9,655 nt of DNA from positions 1 to 9,655 of the forward strand of contig JBNGDJ010000091.1 of NCBI GenBank assembly GCA_049974825.1, given 5' to 3'. The notes under the pieces are model-generated. The model worked only from the letters and a program-made list of their open reading frames with translations, did not search any database and was not told where the DNA came from. The position numbers and the translations under genes were made by a program. This stretch comes from JBKHDT01 sp049974825 (GTDB taxonomy: Bacteria > Pseudomonadota > Gammaproteobacteria > Halothiobacillales > Halothiobacillaceae). Numbering within the stretch: position 1 is the first letter of the stretch; each line of letters starts with the position of its first letter. This document shows positions 6,093-9,655 of the stretch, piece by piece.

Positions 6093-6849
6093 ACCTTCCG
6101 AAGACCTGCCGGACCGGGTCATCCTGACGCGCCCCGCGGGTAGAAACGAAGCGCTGGCCGCACGGCTGACCGATTCGGGGGTCGCCGTCGAAATCATGCC
6201 GGCAATCGCCATCGAGGCCGTGGAGGGCCTCAACGCCTCGCGGCTGATGGCGGAGCAGACCCCGGAGGACTGGGTGTTCTTCGTCAGCGTCAATGCCGTG
6301 CGCATGGCGGATCAGCTGTGCCCGCTGACCGACTGGCCGGCGCGGCACTTTGTAGCCGTCGGGCGGGCCACTGCATCGGCTTTGGCCGAGGCGGGTCGCC
6401 CGCCCGAGATCGTGCCGACGCCCGGGGCGGAAGAAACCGAAGGCCTGCTGGCGCGCCTGAATCCCGAATGGCTGCATGGTCGCGGCGCCTGGATCGTGCG
6501 TGGTTGTGGTGGTCGTGACCTGCTGCGCGACAGCCTGGCCCGGATGGGTGCGCGGGTTCACCTGCTGGAAGTTTACCGTCGCCTGCGGCCGCCAATGGAT
6601 GTTGAGTCGCTGGCGACCCGCAGCCAGCGGCCTCTGTGGATGGTTACCTCGCCAGAGGCCTTGACCAATATCGTGGCTGCCGCGCCATCTGGGGCGGTGC
6701 GGGATTGGCTGTTAAACTCGGATCTGGTTGTCATCAACGAGCGGACGCGGCACCTGGCGCGGGAACAGGGCTTCGCCGGGGGAGTTCTCGTTTCCGGCGG
6801 CCCGGACGATGAAGCCATGGCGCGGGTCGTTCGGAAGGTCTTTTGCTGA
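6085..6849 (+). CDS. hemD: Uroporphyrinogen-III synthase
   Basis: 254 residues from the GTG at 6085, which overlaps the last 8 bases of hemC. The nearest in-frame ATG (5983) would lie deep inside hemC and code for non-homologous residues. The enzyme closes hydroxymethylbilane and inverts ring D to give uroporphyrinogen III, the common precursor of haem, sirohaem and cobalamin. HemD sequences are poorly conserved, but the family landmarks are in order: ILTRPAGRN (13-21), VFFVSVNAVR (64-73), FVAVGRATASAL (89-100), VPTPGAEETEGLL (110-122), IVRGCGGRDLL (137-147), LEVYRR (161-166) and VTSPEALTNI (187-196). These match the two-domain fold with its active site in the cleft. Position directly after hemC confirms the call. 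Start context is weak in Shine-Dalgarno terms, so translation is probably coupled to hemC. Confidence 0.93.
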   Translation: MTEPSEDLPDRVILTRPAGRNEALAARLTDSGVAVEIMPAIAIEAVEGLNASRLMAEQTPEDWVFFVSVNAVRMADQLCPLTDWPARHFVAVGRATASALAEAGRPPEIVPTPGAEETEGLLARLNPEWLHGRGAWIVRGCGGRDLLRDSLARMGARVHLLEVYRRLRPPMDVESLATRSQRPLWMVTSPEALTNIVAAAPSGAVRDWLLNSDLVVINERTRHLAREQGFAGGVLVSGGPDDEAMARVVRKVFC

Positions 6850-6981
6850 GGCCTGAGACCGTCCTGTCCGAAGTCGCGAGTCGTCCGCGGGTCGCCGTGG
6901 GATGAAAAAACATGATTGTGCGGGTGTCGGCGAGGTGGCCACCCGTTTCGGTTTCCTGATTGCAGCTTCCGGGGGAACGAG
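6850..6981 (+). other. Gap between hemD and hemX
   Basis: This 132-base gap is wide for a cluster whose other junctions overlap. It contains the second copy of the 19-base near-repeat (6875-6893), an A6 run (6905-6910) and a 10-base palindrome GGTGGCCACC (6934-6943), which is nested with CGGGTG (6921-6926) against CACCCG (6940-6945). No T-tailed terminator and no strong promoter are visible. It may hold an internal promoter or a processing site. Confidence 0.4.
6875..6893. repeat. 19-base near-repeat, copy upstream of hemX
   Basis: CGCGAGTCGTCCGCGGGTC differs from 5030-5048 at one base and lies 89 bases before the hemX start. In both places a GAAAAAAC string follows, but at different spacing (20 and 11 bases), so only the 19 bases can be called conserved. 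Confidence 0.4.
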
Positions 6982-8205
6982 ATGCAGGAAAACAAGCAAG
7001 AAGACGGGCCGCAAGAGGCCTCCGGGGCCGTGGCCGAGGCTGCAGCCGACTCCGTGGTCGAGCCGGTGGAACCGCCTGCAACGCGGGCCAGCATCCGTGG
7101 TCTGGCCGTGGCACTGGCGCTGGTGGCCGTATTGCTGCTCGCCTCCATGGGTGCTGCCTTCTGGTTTTTTGCGCAGGTGGGAATCGAAGCGCGTGAGACC
7201 CTGCACAGCCGGGTTGATGCCCAGGCCGAACAGGTGGCGGCCGTGGAGGCTGCCGTATCCCGCCAGGCGGACGCCGAGGCGCTCTCGTCCCTGGAGTCGG
7301 CGATGGATGCCCGGCTGGATGCGATGGAGACCCGGTTGGACGAGGGACTTGACGCGGCCGTGACTTCTTCCCAGTCGGCTGTTTCCCGCGTGGCCGATGT
7401 CGAGACGGCCCTGGGCGATTTGCGGGACGAGCTGGGCCGGGACGATCTGGCCTGGCGGCTCGCGGAGGCCTCGTTCCTGATGACCCGCGCGCAGGAGCGC
7501 CTGCGCATTGCCCGGGACCCGGAGGGCGCCCGGGTCGCCATCGAGCAGGCGGACCGCCGACTCGCGCGACTGGCCATGCCGGAGCTGTTGCCGGTTCGTG
7601 AAGCGTTGTCCGAAGTTCGGGCTCGGCTCGAGACACTGCCCACCGTTGACCGCGTGGGCTGGACGCTTGAGTTGCGCGCATTGTCCGAGGAAGTCTCTCG
7701 CTGGCCGCTGGCCGAACCGGGCAAGGCGGACGTATCGCCCGCACCGGGCGAAGCGGAAGAGCCGCCGGCCGCTCCCGGACAACCTGCGACGGACCCGGCA
7801 GCGCCCTGGTACGAACGCTGGCCGGCCCAGGCCTGGCAGCAGGTGTCGCGCTGGTTTGACACGCAGGTGGCCGTCACGCGGGATGACCGGGCAGCCATGG
7901 AGCCGCCGCGGGTGCCGGTTGACCGCGAGACGCGCCTGCTGATCTCGGCCCTTCGCGAGGCATTGGTCGACCGTGACCGGGTGCAGGTGCGATCCGCCAT
8001 CGACGCGCTGCGCGACTGGACGAGTCGCCACTACCTCACCACGGCCGGGGGCGGGCAGGCACTGATGGCATTGCTCGATACCATTGACGCCGGGCTGGAC
8101 GAAGCAGCACTGCCGGACATGAACGCGGCCTTTGCCGCGCTGCGATCCACTGGATTGTCGCTGCCTGCGGCCGCCCGTGATGCCGCGACGGGAGAACAGC
8201 CATGA
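6982..8205 (+). CDS. hemX: HemX family membrane protein
   Basis: 407 residues from the ATG at 6982, which has GGGGGA 5 bases upstream. An ATG 66 bases earlier lacks a binding site and adds non-homologous residues. Residues 1-37 are acidic and alanine-rich and probably cytoplasmic. Residues 38-63 (IRGLAVALALVAVLLLASMGAAFWFF) form one membrane helix. Residues 70-155 are heptad-like and alanine/glutamate-rich, a likely coiled coil. The rest should be periplasmic, with a proline/glutamate-rich linker at 243-275 followed by PWYERWPAQAWQQVSRWF (275-292), a typical HemX motif. Older annotations call HemX a uroporphyrin-III C-methyltransferase, but there is no SAM-binding methyltransferase domain here and I would not use that name. 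Its position between hemD and hemY is standard in gammaproteobacteria. The exact role is unresolved, probably structural support of tetrapyrrole synthesis at the membrane. Confidence 0.9.
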   Translation: MQENKQEDGPQEASGAVAEAAADSVVEPVEPPATRASIRGLAVALALVAVLLLASMGAAFWFFAQVGIEARETLHSRVDAQAEQVAAVEAAVSRQADAEALSSLESAMDARLDAMETRLDEGLDAAVTSSQSAVSRVADVETALGDLRDELGRDDLAWRLAEASFLMTRAQERLRIARDPEGARVAIEQADRRLARLAMPELLPVREALSEVRARLETLPTVDRVGWTLELRALSEEVSRWPLAEPGKADVSPAPGEAEEPPAAPGQPATDPAAPWYERWPAQAWQQVSRWFDTQVAVTRDDRAAMEPPRVPVDRETRLLISALREALVDRDRVQVRSAIDALRDWTSRHYLTTAGGGQALMALLDTIDAGLDEAALPDMNAAFAALRSTGLSLPAAARDAATGEQP

Positions 8206-9473
8206 AACGTCTGGCCTGGTTCCTGGTACTGGTTCTCGCGCTGGCGCTTGCCGGCGTGCTGTTTATCCATGATCCCGGCAGCGTGACGCTGAGTTTTCTC
8301 GGCTGGCACGTGCAGACCAACTTCGTGGTGTTCGCGCTGGGGCTGGTCGTGCTCTACCTGCTTCTGCGGGTCGCACTGCGCCTGCTCGGTGGCGTGCTGC
8401 GGCTGCCGCGCTGGCTGCGCGAGCGGGGATTCCGCCGGCGCAAGGCCGCTGCCCGCAAGGCGCTGGAAACTGGCCTGGTGGACTTTGCCGAGGGGCGCTG
8501 GAGCCTGGCCGAGCGCAAATTGCTTGGGCATGTCGGTGACAGCGAAACACCGCTGATTCATTATCTTGCCGCGGCCCATGCCGCCCAGCGTCAGGGCGAT
8601 CTGGCCCGGCGTGACCGACACCTGCGCAGCGCGTACGAGGCAATGCCGCAGGCGCAGCTGGCCATCGGGTTGACGCAGGCCGAGCTTCAAATGGCTTCCG
8701 GGCAGCAGGAACAGGCGCTTGCCACCCTGCGCCATCTGCACGAGCTGGAACCCCGGCACGATCATGTCACCCGGCTTCTGGCCCATGTCTGTCGACAGGT
8801 GGGAGACTGGACCGAGTTGATGCAACTGCTGCCGGCTCTGCGCCGGATGAAGGTTCAGGTTTTGCCTGAGTCCGAGCTGATGCAGCTGGAGGTGGATGCC
8901 CTGCTCGGTCGGCTTCGTCTGGCCGAGAGCGAGGGGGTCTCGGCAGTGACCCGGCTCTGGATGGAGGCGCGCCGCCCCGTGGCGGAGCTTGAGGAAGTCA
9001 CGGCCGGGTACGCGCGCATTCTCTGCCGACTCGGTGAATTCGCCACGGCGGTCGACTTGCTGGAGCGCCGACTCAAGTCGCGCTGGAGCGACGAGTTGGT
9101 TTCACTCTGGGGGCAGGTAAGCCACCCGGACCCCGAGGCGGCTCTGGCTCGGGTGGAAAACTGGCTCAAAACCCAGCCCGAGTCGGTGGCTCTGCTGCTG
9201 GCCGGGGCCAGGATCGCCGAGTCCGTTGGCCAGTTCGACAAGGCGCGCGGCTGGCTTGAGACGGCCGTTCGGCTGGCGCCGTCGGTGCAGGCGCATCGGA
9301 TGCTCGGCCAGCTCGCGTTGAGCCGCAAGGACAGCGTGGCGGCGGCGCGCCACTTCTCTGAGGCCCTGTCACTCTCCGGTGCGTCCGCGATGTCTGCGCG
9401 GACCGATCAAGGGACCGCCGGGATGCCGGGCGGTTTGTTGCCGGACGGGCTGCAGTCCCTGCCACCGCGTTGA
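8202..9473 (+). CDS. hemY: HemY family TPR-containing membrane protein
   Basis: 423 residues. The ATG overlaps the hemX stop as ATGA, with GGAGA just upstream, so the two are translated together. Two hydrophobic segments at about 4-22 and 40-63 anchor it in the inner membrane, separated by the short HemY signature region HDPGSVTLSFLGWHVQTN. A basic stretch (LPRWLRERGFRRRKAAARK, about 67-85) follows the second helix and should face the cytoplasm. The remainder is helical with tetratricopeptide-like repeats, clearest in ETPLIHYLAAAHAAQRQGD, QPESVALLLAGARIAESVG and VQAHRMLGQLALSRKD. The last 30 residues are low in complexity, and the protein is slightly longer than E. coli HemY (about 400). It is unrelated to Bacillus HemY, a coproporphyrinogen/protoporphyrinogen oxidase. 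Function is described as haem-biosynthesis associated only. Confidence 0.92.
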   Translation: MKRLAWFLVLVLALALAGVLFIHDPGSVTLSFLGWHVQTNFVVFALGLVVLYLLLRVALRLLGGVLRLPRWLRERGFRRRKAAARKALETGLVDFAEGRWSLAERKLLGHVGDSETPLIHYLAAAHAAQRQGDLARRDRHLRSAYEAMPQAQLAIGLTQAELQMASGQQEQALATLRHLHELEPRHDHVTRLLAHVCRQVGDWTELMQLLPALRRMKVQVLPESELMQLEVDALLGRLRLAESEGVSAVTRLWMEARRPVAELEEVTAGYARILCRLGEFATAVDLLERRLKSRWSDELVSLWGQVSHPDPEAALARVENWLKTQPESVALLLAGARIAESVGQFDKARGWLETAVRLAPSVQAHRMLGQLALSRKDSVAAARHFSEALSLSGASAMSARTDQGTAGMPGGLLPDGLQSLPPR

Positions 9474-9485
9474 GTGCCCAGAACC

Positions 9486-9513
9486 GGGTACCGGCTGCCG
9501 GGCCCCTCTTTTT
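9486..9513 (+). terminator. Intrinsic terminator of the hem cluster
   Basis: Starting 13 bases after the hemY stop, GGG-ta-CCGG-ctg-CCGG-g-CCC folds as a GC-rich stem with a small bulge and a 3-base loop, followed by CTC and TTTTT (9509-9513). An overlapping inverted repeat, CTTTTTG (9508-9514) with CAAAAAG (9519-9525), follows. This is the only convincing rho-independent terminator in the window. Confidence 0.7.
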
Positions 9514-9569
9514 GCGGGCAAAAAGCCAGGTTTGTCCGGGCGGTTCCAAGAGGGAAGGGGGGCAGCTTA

Positions 9570-9655
9570 GGGAAACTCTGCACGAAGCCATCCATGGCTT
9601 CGTGGGCTAACGCCAGCTACGCGTTCAGACACGCCCGGGCCGATACATGCTCGGC
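9570..9655 (+). repeat. 86-base dispersed intergenic repeat, copy B
   Basis: It is the inverted partner of 3735-3820 (about 76 of 86 identical) and begins 97 bases after the hemY stop, beyond the terminator. It runs to the window edge and may continue. In the hemY sense it can fold into three hairpins: CACGAAGCCAT (9581-9591) with ATGGCTTCGTG (9594-9604), 11 perfect pairs around CC; AACGC (9609-9613) with GCGTT (9621-9625), enclosed by GGGC (9604-9607) and GCCC (9633-9636); and GCCGA (9639-9643) with TCGGC (9651-9655). There is no terminal inverted repeat with a target duplication that would prove a transposable element. Confidence 0.85.

Noticed and set aside
6934..6943. GGTGGCCACC palindrome as an operator before hemX
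   Set aside because: A single 10-base GC-rich palindrome with no second copy is weak evidence; it is mentioned only within the gap description.
6573..8000. 475-residue open frame on the minus strand
   Set aside because: It is antisense to hemD/hemX and is dominated by Ser, Arg and Ala, typical of the reverse frame of GC-rich genes. It has no ribosome binding site or domain.
9508..9525. CTTTTTG/CAAAAAG inverted repeat as an independent regulatory site
   Set aside because: It overlaps the T-run of the hem terminator and is better explained as part of that bidirectional terminator region.

Overview
The window looks like chromosomal DNA from a GC-rich gammaproteobacterium. The main sign is the intact gene order hemC-hemD-hemX-hemY, together with a NadN-type lipoprotein, an HDOD signalling protein and high-GC codon use. 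I cannot name the genus. There are no tRNA, rRNA, CRISPR, phage, insertion-sequence or toxin-antitoxin genes. By gene content this is ordinary housekeeping DNA and I do not see an undescribed multi-gene system. The unexplained structure is in the gaps between genes.

The left half (76-4952) is on the minus strand. In transcription order it holds a small secreted thioredoxin-like protein, an alkyladenine DNA glycosylase whose start overlaps the thioredoxin gene by 13 bases, an HDOD+GAF signalling protein with its own recognisable promoter, and a NadN-family NAD pyrophosphatase/5'-nucleotidase lipoprotein. A divergent 165-base gap (4953-5117) separates these from the right half. That half is the plus-strand haem cluster hemC (5118-6092), hemD (overlapping by 8 bases), hemX (after a 132-base gap) and hemY (overlapping by 4 bases), closed by a good intrinsic terminator at 9486-9513. 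HemC and HemD make uroporphyrinogen III from porphobilinogen. HemX and HemY are membrane proteins encoded with them whose biochemical roles are still poorly defined.

The most interesting observation is a dispersed intergenic repeat. An 86-base element occurs at 3735-3820 and, inverted, at 9570-9655, with about 76 of 86 positions identical. A 17-base piece of its end recurs at 39-55 with one mismatch. All three lie just downstream of a gene's stop codon (mpg, hemY, nadN) and all have the same orientation relative to that gene, reading GGGAnnCTCTGCACnAA away from the stop. The complete-looking copy can fold into three successive hairpins, the first with perfect 11-base arms. Other signals are a leader hairpin before hemC that has a competing alternative fold, a 19-base near-repeat found before both hemC and hemX, and a possible TTG start for hemC.
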